39,791 nt of DNA from assembly GCA_031287525.1 (NCBI GenBank), contig JAITSU010000003.1:1-39791 (forward strand), given 5' to 3'. Position numbers and translations under genes: made by a program. Of this stretch, positions 1-7,307 are shown in pieces. This stretch comes from Zoogloeaceae bacterium (GTDB taxonomy: Bacteria; Pseudomonadota; Gammaproteobacteria; Burkholderiales; Rhodocyclaceae). The stretch's first letter is position 1. The number at the start of each line of letters is the position of its first letter. Below the pieces are notes generated by a model. The model saw nothing but the letters and a program-made list of their open reading frames with translations. It was not told the origin of the DNA and ran no database searches.

Positions 1-1
1 C

Positions 2-376
2 TCCCGCGCGCAAATCGCCAAGAGTCAGGCGACTTCCGTTGGCGCGAGCCTGTTGGGGCAGGTCGTCGGCAAGGGTCAATACGCCAAGGTCTTCGATATT
101 GCCAATGACCTCTTGAACCTGAAATTCTCCCGCGACGACGAAAGCGAAGCCGATCTGGTCGGTCTTGATTTGGCCGCCCGCGCCGGTTATGACCCACGCG
201 CCGGTATCAGCCTCTGGAACAAGATGGCCGCGCTGGGTTCCGGCTCGCAGGCGCCCTGGTTCTCCACTCACCCGTCCAGTTCCACACGCGCCGAGGAAAT
301 CGAAGCCAACCTGCCCAAAGTGTTGCCGCTGTACGAAGCGACACAGAAAAAGAGCGCCACAACAAAGAAGAAATAG
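2..376 (+). CDS. M48-family zinc metalloprotease, C-terminal part (5' end outside window)
   Basis: An open frame runs in from the left edge and ends at TAG 374-376, leaving about 124 residues. The stretch FSRDDESEADLVGLDLAARA matches the third-zinc-ligand region of M48 peptidases, where a Glu in an ExxAD-like motif completes the metal site begun by an upstream HExxH that is not in this window. The following GYDPRAGISLWNKM and FSTHPSSSTR are typical of the short periplasmic or lipoprotein M48 proteins (LoiP/YcaL/BepA type) that act in outer-membrane protein quality control. The tail is Lys-rich (KKSATTKKK). The family is well supported; which subfamily it is cannot be decided without the N-terminus. 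Confidence 0.8.
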   Translation, partial: SRAQIAKSQATSVGASLLGQVVGKGQYAKVFDIANDLLNLKFSRDDESEADLVGLDLAARAGYDPRAGISLWNKMAALGSGSQAPWFSTHPSSSTRAEEIEANLPKVLPLYEATQKKSATTKKK

Positions 377-391
377 GAGAACGTGGAATAC

Positions 392-421
392 AAAAAACGG
401 ACGCTGCGGCGTCCGTTTTTT
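392..421 (+). terminator. Rho-independent terminator after the M48 peptidase gene
   Basis: ACGGACGC at 397-404 pairs perfectly with GCGTCCGT at 409-416 around a TGCG loop. The stem is flanked by an A-run on the left and a T-run (416-421) on the right. It lies 15 bases after the stop codon. Confidence 0.85.
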
Positions 422-444
422 GTTGCCTGCTCCCCTCGTTCCTT

Positions 445-516
445 GTAGGGGCGGGTTTCAAACCCGCCCTGCGCTCCGACAATGCCACTGCGGGCAGGTT
501 TGAAACCTGCCCCTAC
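445..516. repeat. 72-bp palindromic repeat, family A copy 1
   Basis: The element begins GTAGGGGCGGGTTTCAAACC and ends GGTTTGAAACCTGCCCCTAC. The outer arms are complementary over about 19 bases with one mismatch, and each arm is itself a small hairpin. Near-identical 72-bp copies occur at 15833-15904 and 16033-16104, with only one or two differences. A shared tail (GAAATATCCCCTTACCCAC) follows the core. It encodes no protein and resembles REP/MITE-type dispersed elements. Confidence 0.85.
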
Positions 517-567
517 GAAATATCCCCTTACCCACAGTGTAGGCGGGCAGGACACGCCCCGGCTTTC

Positions 568-1827
568 TCACAACACCCGAAAAGCCAGAATTGTCACAAT
601 GGTCGGCGGCGTCGCCGCAATCAACAATCCCAGGGGCTTCACCACGCCATTCCTGAAATCCCCGTGCAGAATGGATATTCCCGCCGGATTGGGCGCGTTG
701 GCAATCACGGTCAGTCCGCCGCCCGTTACCGCACCAGACACCAGCGCGTATTTGAATTCATCCGTCAGCCCTTCCACCAGCGAACCCAGATAAGTCAGCG
801 CCGCATTGTCCGTCACCGCCGTCAGCGCCGTCGCGCCGTAATAGATGGAAGTCGAATTCATATGCGCGAACAGCGGGCGTAACCACCATTCCTGCTGCCC
901 GCCTAACGTCACCAGACCGCCCAGAAAGCAACCCACCATCAGCCCTTCGCGCAAAATCAGCTTGTCCTGAAATTGTGGATAGGCGTGCGCCAGCGCCAGA
1001 AAGGTCAGCAGGATGCCAAGGAAAACCCGTGGTTCATGGGCAAACAACACAATCAGGAACAACAGGAAAATATGCAGGGCAATCACGCCGTAGGGGACGG
1101 CCGTCTGTATCGCGCGCGGCGTCGCGTCCACCGTCACCAGTTCCTTCCGAAACAGAATGGTTATGGCGGTCGCATTCACAAACACCGCCAGCGCGCTGCG
1201 CCAGCCGATGTGCGTCAGCATGAACCAGCTATCCCAATTCCATTTATGCGCCACCATCAATACCGGCGGCGCGGCAAAGTTGGTCAGCGTGCCGCCGATG
1301 GAAACATTGACGAACAACACGCCGATGGTCGCGTACATCAGTCTGGAAGAAAGTTTTTTGCTGTAATAAAGTTCGCGCAACATCAACGCCGCCAGTGTCA
1401 TGGCCGCCGGTTCGGTGATGAAGGAAGACAACAGCGGCACGATGACGAGAATCGTGACATACATGGCAACCGGACGCGACAGCGGCAGGATTCTGGAAAT
1501 CAGGCGCACGATGAGGGTCGCAAATTGCAACACGGGACGGCTCGCCGCCACAATCATGATGGCCAGCACAAACAGCGGCTCGGTGTAATTGCGGCTATCC
1601 AGATACTCAACCGCCGCCTTTGAGCTGGCAGACGAAAAGCCGATGAACAAAATCAGCACGACCGCCCAAAACCCGAAAATAAACTCCGCCTCGCTAAACA
1701 GCCGCAAAAGCCCCTCATGCTTCGGATACTTTTGCGCCAGACGCTCGAAAATGCCGACAGAAAAAGTGTGCAAAATGGCGGTCGCAAACAACAACGCGCC
1801 GACCGCCTGAATGAGTGTGGGATTCAT
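568..1827 (-). CDS. Putative Na+/H+ antiporter-like membrane protein
   Basis: This 419-residue protein is strongly hydrophobic, with about ten predicted membrane segments separated by short loops. It resembles the conserved 'putative Na+/H+ antiporter' family within the ion-transporter superfamily; I recognise it from overall pattern, not from an experimentally defined motif. Conserved-looking stretches include ITEPAAMTLAALMLRELYY and SIGGTLTNFAAPPVLMVAHK, and a late VTDNAALTYLGSLVEG resembles the substrate-helix hairpins of that superfamily. The ATG at 1827 has no strong Shine-Dalgarno sequence. The gene stands alone on the minus strand and converges on the M48 gene. The transported ion is unknown. 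Confidence 0.65.
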   Translation of the reverse strand: MNPTLIQAVGALLFATAILHTFSVGIFERLAQKYPKHEGLLRLFSEAEFIFGFWAVVLILFIGFSSASSKAAVEYLDSRNYTEPLFVLAIMIVAASRPVLQFATLIVRLISRILPLSRPVAMYVTILVIVPLLSSFITEPAAMTLAALMLRELYYSKKLSSRLMYATIGVLFVNVSIGGTLTNFAAPPVLMVAHKWNWDSWFMLTHIGWRSALAVFVNATAITILFRKELVTVDATPRAIQTAVPYGVIALHIFLLFLIVLFAHEPRVFLGILLTFLALAHAYPQFQDKLILREGLMVGCFLGGLVTLGGQQEWWLRPLFAHMNSTSIYYGATALTAVTDNAALTYLGSLVEGLTDEFKYALVSGAVTGGGLTVIANAPNPAGISILHGDFRNGVVKPLGLLIAATPPTIVTILAFRVL

Positions 1828-1922
1828 GGTCTGACTGGCAAGAATTGAAGATGCGTCAGAGTAGCCAAGAATTCAGGTTTTGTACAAGGGAATGTGATGG
1901 AAAACAGGTAACACTGTCGTCC

Positions 1923-1995
1923 TGCCTGAACCCCACCCCCCGTCAGGCTTCGTCTGCCCCCTCCTTCGGAGGGACGCCCCGCAGGGGGAGGGTAC
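1923..1995. repeat. C/G-rich intergenic palindromic repeat (REP-like)
   Basis: The 307-base gap between the antiporter gene and tRNA-Leu contains a pyrimidine-rich block followed by CCCTCC-TTC-GGAGGG (1959-1973) and then GCAGGGGGAGGG. Such C-run/G-run hairpins are a common class of dispersed bacterial palindromes. No second copy is obvious in this window. The rest of the gap shows no recognisable gene. Confidence 0.5.
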
Positions 1996-2134
1996 GCTTG
2001 TGCCTTATCAACCACACAGGGTTACAATGGCGCGCTTTGGACAAACCGCTTCGGACACAGGCGACAGAAAAAAGCTCACAAGCCTTGTATTGATCGGCTT
2101 TACGGGCTGCTCTGGACTGCTGTGGAGATGTTGC

Positions 2135-2219
2135 TGGTGCCGGAGGAGGGACTCGAACCCTCACACCTTTCGGCGGCGGATTTTGAATCCGCTGCGTCTA
2201 CCGATTCCGCCACCCCGGC
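2135..2219 (-). tRNA. tRNA-Leu (anticodon CAA)
   Basis: Read on the minus strand the gene starts GCCGGGG at 2219 and closes with CUCCGGC, discriminator A and an encoded CCA ending at 2135. The anticodon stem GCGGA/TCCGC encloses the 7-base loop TTCAAAA, giving anticodon CAA, which reads UUG. The T arm contains GGTTCGAGTCC. The long variable arm expected of a class II tRNA is present, consistent with leucine. The length with CCA is 85 bases. Confidence 0.95.
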
Positions 2220-2272
2220 ACGGGAAGGTGCGGAATTATCCATGAAACACGCTTTAACGACAAGTTCTGACT

Positions 2273-3313
2273 TTGTTTACTCTTGACGATTTCGATTTTG
2301 CCCTGCCGGAACGCCTGATTGCCCAGCATCCGGCGGCGGAACGCGCGGCCAGCCGGATGTTGCATGTCGCGGGCGGGCGGCTTGCTGATTTGCGTTTCTC
2401 CGACTTGCCGGGTTTGCTGCTGCCCGGCGATTTGCTGGTGATGAATGATACCCAAGTCATCAAGGCGCGGCTGTTCGGGCAGAAGGATACCGGCGGACAG
2501 GTGGAAGTGATGCTGGAACGCATCGTGGACGCGCGGCACGCCCTGGCGCAGGTACGCGCCAGCAAGTCACCGAAAGCGGGCGCTTGTCTGCGGCTGGCGG
2601 ATGCTTTCACCGTGCGCGTGACGGGACGCGCGGAGGGTTTTTTTGCGCTGGAACTCGACGAATCTGAAAACACGGGCGATTTCTGGTCGCTGGCGGAAGC
2701 GCATGGTCGCCTGCCCTTGCCCCCCTACATCACCCACGCGCCGGAGGCGGAGGACGAAAGCCGCTATCAAACCGTGTATGCCCGTCATCCCGGCGCGGTC
2801 GCCGCGCCGACTGCCGGACTGCATTTTGACGACGATATGCTCGCGGGGCTGGAAAAACAGGGCATACGCGCGGCAAAGCTCACCCTGCATGTGGGCGCGG
2901 GCACTTACCAGCCAGTGCGGGTGACACGGATTGCCGAGCACAAGATGCACCGCGAACGCTACGAAGTACCCGCCGCAACCGCTGATGCCATTCGGGAAAT
3001 ACGGGCGGCGGGCGGGCGTATCGTCGCCGTCGGCACGACTTCCCTGCGCGCGCTGGAATCCGCCGCTGATGGCGCGGGCGCGGTGCGGGCGGGGGCGGGA
3101 GAAACGGACATTTTCATCACGCCCGGCTACCGTTTTCAGGTGGTTGACCGGCTGATGACCAATTTTCACCTGCCCAAATCCACGCTGCTGATGCTGGTTT
3201 CCGCCTTCGCCGGGATGGAACACATCCGCGCCGCCTACGCGCACGCCATCCGGCATGACTATCGCTTTTTCAGTTATGGCGACGCCATGTTTTTGGAAAG
3301 AATGCCGTCTTGA
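2273..3313 (+). CDS. queA: S-adenosylmethionine:tRNA ribosyltransferase-isomerase QueA
   Basis: QueA transfers and isomerises the ribosyl part of SAM onto 7-aminomethyl-7-deazaguanine at the wobble position of tRNA, giving epoxyqueuosine. The 346-residue protein matches the family from end to end: N-terminal [77 protein letters not shown] and the C-terminal [19 protein letters not shown]. The start is TTG at 2273, because the alignment of the first residues with the family requires it; no in-frame ATG lies upstream and no clear Shine-Dalgarno is visible. The gene starts 53 bases after the divergently oriented tRNA-Leu. Confidence 0.95.
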   Translation: MFTLDDFDFALPERLIAQHPAAERAASRMLHVAGGRLADLRFSDLPGLLLPGDLLVMNDTQVIKARLFGQKDTGGQVEVMLERIVDARHALAQVRASKSPKAGACLRLADAFTVRVTGRAEGFFALELDESENTGDFWSLAEAHGRLPLPPYITHAPEAEDESRYQTVYARHPGAVAAPTAGLHFDDDMLAGLEKQGIRAAKLTLHVGAGTYQPVRVTRIAEHKMHRERYEVPAATADAIREIRAAGGRIVAVGTTSLRALESAADGAGAVRAGAGETDIFITPGYRFQVVDRLMTNFHLPKSTLLMLVSAFAGMEHIRAAYAHAIRHDYRFFSYGDAMFLERMPS

Positions 3314-3362
3314 CCGGGCTTACGCGATATAATTAGCGTTTTCCAACCCCCCTGAGAAAACG

Positions 3363-3974
3363 ATGAAGTTGATTGGCTCATTGAGCAATCCCTATGTACG
3401 CAAGGCTCGCATCGTGCTTGCCGAAAAAAAGATTGAATACGAACTGGAACTGCCGCCACCGGGTAACAGGGATGCGGTGAGCGCCGATTACAACCCGCTC
3501 GGATGGTTGCCGGTGCTGGTGCTCGACGATGGCACACCGATTTTCGACGCGCGCGTTATCGTCGAATACATTGACAACATTTCTCCCAACAACAAGTTGT
3601 TCCCGGCTGCCAACCGCGAGCGCACCGAGGTGAAACGCTGGGAAGCCGTCGCCGACGGGCTGCTTGACGCGATCGAGCAGGCACATCGGGAATCCGCGCA
3701 TCCTGCCAAAGGGCGACGCTCCGCCCTGATTTGCCAGCAGCAGGAAAAAATTTTGCATTGCCTGGCGTTCATGGAGCAAAATCTTGGCGAACAGCCGTTC
3801 TGCGCCGGAAAATTCCTGACGCTGGCGGATTTGGCGGTGGGGACGGCGCTTGAGTTTTTGCTGTTCCGCCTGCCGAATCTGGCATGGCGCGAAACGCATC
3901 CCTTGCTGGCGCAGTTGCGCGCCAGACTGGAACAACGTCCTTCTTTCCAGGACACCGCGTTTCAGGAAGTTTGA
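3363..3974 (+). CDS. Glutathione S-transferase family protein (YibF-like)
   Basis: The 203-residue protein has an N-terminal thioredoxin-like GST domain beginning MKLIGSLSNPYVRKARIVLA, with NPLGWLPVLVLDDG carrying the cis-Pro used for glutathione contact and FDARVIVEYID matching the gamma-Glu binding segment. An all-helical C-terminal domain follows, with the N-capping stretch FLTLADLAVGTALEFLL. The first strand has SNPYVRK where Ser could be catalytic, as in YibF-type GSTs. Stringent starvation protein A is a relative, but the sequence reads closer to YibF. It is probably a single-gene unit 49 bases downstream of queA. The substrate is unknown. Confidence 0.85.
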   Translation: MKLIGSLSNPYVRKARIVLAEKKIEYELELPPPGNRDAVSADYNPLGWLPVLVLDDGTPIFDARVIVEYIDNISPNNKLFPAANRERTEVKRWEAVADGLLDAIEQAHRESAHPAKGRRSALICQQQEKILHCLAFMEQNLGEQPFCAGKFLTLADLAVGTALEFLLFRLPNLAWRETHPLLAQLRARLEQRPSFQDTAFQEV

Positions 3975-4016
3975 TTACATTACAATTTGTTCAGCCATCA
4001 ACAGTAGGGAACCAAT

Positions 4017-4514
4017 ATGATACATGAATTCAAATGGTCTGATGAATACAGCGTCGGCATCGCCGAAATTGATGAACAGCACAAAACGCTGTTTACGCTG
4101 ATTGACCGGCTGCATCAGGCCATCATGCACAAGGAAGGCAGCAAGGTCTGCGGCGGCATCCTGAACGAATTGGTGGATTACACCCGCATCCATTTTTCAC
4201 TGGAACAAACCCTGATGCGCGTCGGCGGTTATCCCGGTTACGAGGAACATTGCGGGTTGCATAAGGCGCTGGTCGATGAAGTTGAGGCGTTGCAGCACAA
4301 AATCGCTTCCGGTCAGGCGGCGATCAGCTTTGAACTGCTGCAATTCCTGCGGAACTGGCTGACCAAGCACATCCTCGGCGAAGATATGAAATATGGCTTG
4401 TATTTCAGAAAGCACGATGCGGCACAGCGAAAAAACATGGATGACTGGACAGACAGGTCGCGCGAGGCGATGAACAAGCACAAGAAAAAAAGCAGTTGGT
4501 GGAAGTTCTGGTAA
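4017..4514 (+). CDS. Bacteriohemerythrin
   Basis: A small four-helix oxygen-binding protein with a di-iron site. The full ligand set of the family is visible: His22 (IDEQHK), His59 and Glu63 (HFSLE), His78 and His82 (HCGLH), and His118 and Asp123 (HILGED). It is 165 residues long, a little longer than the usual ~135-150, with an extra Lys-rich tail ending KKKSSWWKFW. No signal peptide is present, so it should be cytoplasmic; oxygen storage, delivery or sensing are the known family roles. It stands alone and is followed by a terminator. Confidence 0.93.
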   Translation: MIHEFKWSDEYSVGIAEIDEQHKTLFTLIDRLHQAIMHKEGSKVCGGILNELVDYTRIHFSLEQTLMRVGGYPGYEEHCGLHKALVDEVEALQHKIASGQAAISFELLQFLRNWLTKHILGEDMKYGLYFRKHDAAQRKNMDDWTDRSREAMNKHKKKSSWWKFW

Positions 4515-4520
4515 GCGAAC

Positions 4521-4551
4521 AACAGCCGCAAGAAATCTCGCGGCTGTTTTT
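4521..4551 (+). terminator. Rho-independent terminator after bacteriohemerythrin
   Basis: AACAGCCGC (4521-4529) pairs perfectly with GCGGCTGTT (4540-4548), followed by Ts to 4551. It also lies just beyond the stop of the convergent gene at 4567. Confidence 0.85.
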
Positions 4552-4566
4552 ACATCTGCGCCGTAT

Positions 4567-4926
4567 TCAACCCGCGCGAGGCACGGTACGCGCCGGACGG
4601 CTGACGGGTACGAAGTCGAAGGCGGGAACTTCGTAAGGGTGAGCGGCATAGAGGGCGTCGGTGATGGCGGGCAGATCGGCTTCGCAACAGACGAACTCGA
4701 TGCGATATTCCGCCACATGCTCATCCTGTCCGACCACGCCGATGACGGGATTTGCGCCGTCAAGGGGGCGAAATTGCCCGTCGCCCAGCACTTGCCAGCA
4801 GCAGTGGTCGTAACCGCCATAAGCGCCCGCGCCCGCCGCGAACAGGGCGGTTTTCAGCGTTTCGGCGTGTTGGACGGGAACATGGACGGTGAGTTTATAG
4901 CGGGTTGGGGATAGCGGTTCGGACAT
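4567..4926 (-). CDS. NIF3-like/CutA-like small domain protein
   Basis: The 119-residue product matches the family of stand-alone proteins equivalent to the inserted domain of NIF3/YqfO proteins. Recognisable parts are YKLTVHVPVQHAETLKTALF, AGAGAYGGYDHCCWQVLGDG and the end AAHPYEVPAFDFVPV. The fold is related to the trimeric PII/CutA proteins. I chose ATG at 4926 because AAGGA lies 6 bases upstream; the frame extends further but without a ribosome site or homology. The biochemical role of this family is not settled. The gene is divergent from hupE. Confidence 0.75.
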   Translation of the reverse strand: MSEPLSPTRYKLTVHVPVQHAETLKTALFAAGAGAYGGYDHCCWQVLGDGQFRPLDGANPVIGVVGQDEHVAEYRIEFVCCEADLPAITDALYAAHPYEVPAFDFVPVSRPARTVPRAG

Positions 4927-4982
4927 GATTTTTCCTTGTGCGATAACGGTTGCAAATTGTACAGGCGTCCCCGATGCAGCTT

Positions 4983-4994
4983 CCACAATTGTGG
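4983..4994. promoter_or_regulatory. Perfect 12-bp palindrome CCACAATTGTGG in a divergent promoter region
   Basis: The palindrome sits in the 140-base gap between the NIF3-like gene (minus) and hupE (plus), 57 bases before the NIF3-like start codon and 73 before hupE. It is a candidate operator for a dimeric regulator. It does not match the NikR, Fur, Zur or FNR consensus that I know. Confidence 0.35.
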
Positions 4995-5066
4995 CGTATC
5001 CTTACACACTTCCCCGCATCTGGAATACTCATCCGCTGGACGATTTTTATCAAACAAGGAGAAACC

Positions 5067-5657
5067 ATGACCATGAAACCGTTCAAATTCGTTGCGTGTG
5101 TCCTGCTGGCGCTCGCTTCTTCCGCCGCTTTCGCTCATGCCGGACACGGCGAAGAAACAATGGGATTTGTCGCCGGATTGCTGCACCCGCTGACCGGCGC
5201 TGACCACCTTGCGGCAATGCTCGCTGTAGGCGTCTGGAGCGCCATGACCACGCGCCGCGTCTGGGTTGCGCCGGTTTCTTTCGCCGCCCTGCTGCTGATT
5301 GGCGCGTTGATGGGCATATCGGGCGTGAGTTTTCCGGCAGTTGAGCCGATGATTGCGGCTTCCCTGCTGGTCATTGGTCTGTTGCTGGCGACGCAGGCGA
5401 AACTGCCGCTCTTGGCTTCTGCCGGTCTGGTGGGCGCGTTCGCCCTCTTCCACGGCGCGGCGCACGGCACGGAACTCGCCAGCGCCGAGCCGGTTGCCGC
5501 CGCGCTAGCGGGCATGGTGTTGGGCACGGCGCTGATTCACATCGCCGGTCTCTCCCTGGGGCGCGTGTTGACGCAACGCCACGTCATGCTGGCTCGTCTC
5601 GCGGGGGGCGCGATTTCCGTTTTTGGCGTCGGTTTGTTGACAGGCGTGGTGTCCTGA
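5067..5657 (+). CDS. HupE/UreJ family nickel/cobalt transporter
   Basis: A 196-residue membrane protein with a signal peptide (FVACVLLALASSAAFAHA) exposing a His-containing N-terminus (HAGHGEE). The family motif HPLTGADHLAAMLAVGVW follows, with a second His-rich motif FHGAAHGTEL. About six membrane segments are predicted. HupE/UreJ proteins import nickel for hydrogenases and urease, and some relatives carry other divalent metals. The ATG at 5067 is preceded by AAGGAG. A complete urease locus lies 11 kb away in this window, so supplying nickel to urease is a reasonable inference, though the two are not in one operon. Confidence 0.88.
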   Translation: MTMKPFKFVACVLLALASSAAFAHAGHGEETMGFVAGLLHPLTGADHLAAMLAVGVWSAMTTRRVWVAPVSFAALLLIGALMGISGVSFPAVEPMIAASLLVIGLLLATQAKLPLLASAGLVGAFALFHGAAHGTELASAEPVAAALAGMVLGTALIHIAGLSLGRVLTQRHVMLARLAGGAISVFGVGLLTGVVS

Positions 5658-5671
5658 AAACAGGGGACAGC

Positions 5672-6814
5672 ATGAGCGGCATCAAGAAATTCTTGCGGCG
5701 CGTGGGCATCGCGCTGGGTTTGCTGGCGGCGCTGGCGACGGTGGTGGGTTGCCATCTGTTGCAAACCGTGGGGGATGTGCCCGACGCAGAAGCCGTAGCG
5801 CGCTACGAAAAGCTGCCGTATTTCAAGGAGGGGCGCTTTCAGAGTCCCGAAGAATTGCCGCACTACCCGGAGCGCGTCACGGGGAAAGGCGCGTCCGGGT
5901 GGAGCCGCTTTTTGCTGCCTAACCCGCACGCGCCAAAAGCGCCCTTGCCGCAGGTTGCCTTGAACGCGGCTTCCTTCAAGCCTCTCTCTGTCAAGGAACC
6001 CGCGTCTGTTCCCCTCGCTGCTTACTGGTTGGGGCATTCCTCGCTCATCATTGAGCTGGAGGGCAAGCGGCTGCTGGTAGACCCCGTGTTCGGCAACGCC
6101 GCGCCCTTGCCGGGCATTGTGCGTCGCTTCGGCGACGCGCCGATTCTCCGCGAACAATTACCCGAACTGGATTACGTGCTCATCACCCATGATCACTACG
6201 ATCATCTGGAATATGCCACCATGCGCGCGCTGCGCGGGCGTGACATCCGTTTCATCGTCCCGCTGGGCGTCGGCGCGCATCTTCGCAAATGGGGCATTTC
6301 CGCCGAGCGCATTCACGAAATGGGTTGGGGGGATCGCTTCGAGGAAAAGGGCATCAGCATCGCGGCGGAACGAACCATTCATTATTCGGGCAGAACCTTC
6401 GAGACCCGTAACGCGAGCCTGTGGACGTCCTATGCCCTGAAAGGACAGCAACGGCGGGTATTCATCAGCGGAGATTCCGGTTACGGCGAACATTTCAAGG
6501 ATATTGGCAACAAACACGGTCCCTTCGACCTCGCCTTTATCGAAATCGACGGATGGAATCCCGGCTGGCCCAAAACGCACCTGTTTCCGGCAGAGGTCAT
6601 TCAGGCTTACCACGACATCGGCGCGCGCGCCTTTGTGCCGGTACACTGGGGCGTCTTCGACCTGGCGCGTCACCCCTGGGATGAATCCATCAAGCTGATT
6701 GCCGCCCTTGCCGCCCAGTCGGGGGATGTCAAGCTGCTCACGCCGCTCATGGGCGAAAGACTGACGCCGGAAAGCGTGACCGCGCAATGGTGGACGCATG
6801 AGAATCTGCAATAA
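5672..6814 (+). CDS. Metallo-beta-lactamase-fold hydrolase, NAPE-PLD/UlaG-like, probable lipoprotein
   Basis: A 380-residue protein with the metal-binding signature THDHYDHL at residues 172-179, an upstream YWLGHSSLIIELEGKRLLVD strand pair, FISGDSGYG and the late PVHWGVFDLARHPW. This pattern is that of the MBL group containing N-acyl-phosphatidylethanolamine phospholipase D and UlaG. The N-terminus has two Arg, a hydrophobic segment and a lipobox-like VVGC, so attachment to a membrane is likely. The start follows the hupE stop by 14 bases, suggesting co-transcription. The natural substrate is not evident; a membrane lipid phosphodiesterase role is only family inference. Confidence 0.82.
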   Translation: MSGIKKFLRRVGIALGLLAALATVVGCHLLQTVGDVPDAEAVARYEKLPYFKEGRFQSPEELPHYPERVTGKGASGWSRFLLPNPHAPKAPLPQVALNAASFKPLSVKEPASVPLAAYWLGHSSLIIELEGKRLLVDPVFGNAAPLPGIVRRFGDAPILREQLPELDYVLITHDHYDHLEYATMRALRGRDIRFIVPLGVGAHLRKWGISAERIHEMGWGDRFEEKGISIAAERTIHYSGRTFETRNASLWTSYALKGQQRRVFISGDSGYGEHFKDIGNKHGPFDLAFIEIDGWNPGWPKTHLFPAEVIQAYHDIGARAFVPVHWGVFDLARHPWDESIKLIAALAAQSGDVKLLTPLMGERLTPESVTAQWWTHENLQ

Positions 6815-6828
6815 GTCAAGGATTTCAA

Positions 6829-7260
6829 ATGGGAAATAAATACACACCTTCTGAACGCGAACAATTTTTGCGCGCGGTTGACTCGAAGCTGACGTGGGCG
6901 ATGCAACCGCTTGCCGACGCGCTCCAACTGCTCACCGACAATCCCGCCGAAACCGCCACACTGGAACCGTGGCGCGAGTGCATCCATGATGCCGCGTCTA
7001 CGCTCGGCGCCGCGCGGGATGAGCTGCGTGAACTGGTTAGCCCCTGCCCCGCGACTGCTCCCAACGAAGATGGATTTGAGTCCAGCAAGAACGCGCTGCG
7101 GACCTATCTGGAAAATTCCATTGCGGGCGCCATGCACCTCCGCTCTGGCGGGCATAGAATTTCGGCGGCTCAGGTGCTCCGGCTGCTGATGCACGAGATT
7201 GACAGCCGGGGATTTGTTTTGGTGAAGGATGGCGTGGAGTATCGCAACCTCGCGCCTTGA
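6829..7260 (+). CDS. Hypothetical protein, 143 residues
   Basis: I do not recognise this protein. It is soluble, acidic to neutral and probably largely helical (for example PLADALQLLTDNPAETATLE and DAASTLGAARDELRELV), with a C-terminal part VLRLLMHEIDSRGFVLVKDG that could end in a beta hairpin. No signal peptide or membrane segment is present. It begins 14 bases after the MBL lipoprotein gene and is followed by a terminator, so it is probably the last gene of a hupE-MBL-unknown transcript. Codon use matches its neighbours, so it is likely a real gene. Confidence 0.65.
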   Translation: MGNKYTPSEREQFLRAVDSKLTWAMQPLADALQLLTDNPAETATLEPWRECIHDAASTLGAARDELRELVSPCPATAPNEDGFESSKNALRTYLENSIAGAMHLRSGGHRISAAQVLRLLMHEIDSRGFVLVKDGVEYRNLAP

Positions 7261-7276
7261 CACAGACCGGCAGACC

Positions 7277-7303
7277 GAAAATCGGGGGCAAGCCCCGATT
7301 TTC
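7277..7303. terminator. Bidirectional terminator hairpin between convergent genes
   Basis: GAAAATCGGGG (7277-7287) pairs perfectly with CCCCGATTTTC (7293-7303) around GCAAG. The A/T runs are inside the stem on both sides, so it can terminate the upstream plus-strand unit and the cysDN unit. Confidence 0.75.
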
Positions 7304-7307
7304 CCCG

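Noticed and set aside
4927..5066. Cobalamin or nickel riboswitch before hupE
   Set aside because: The gap is only 140 bases and I found neither a B12-box-like sequence nor the paired structure expected; only the 12-bp palindrome is notable.
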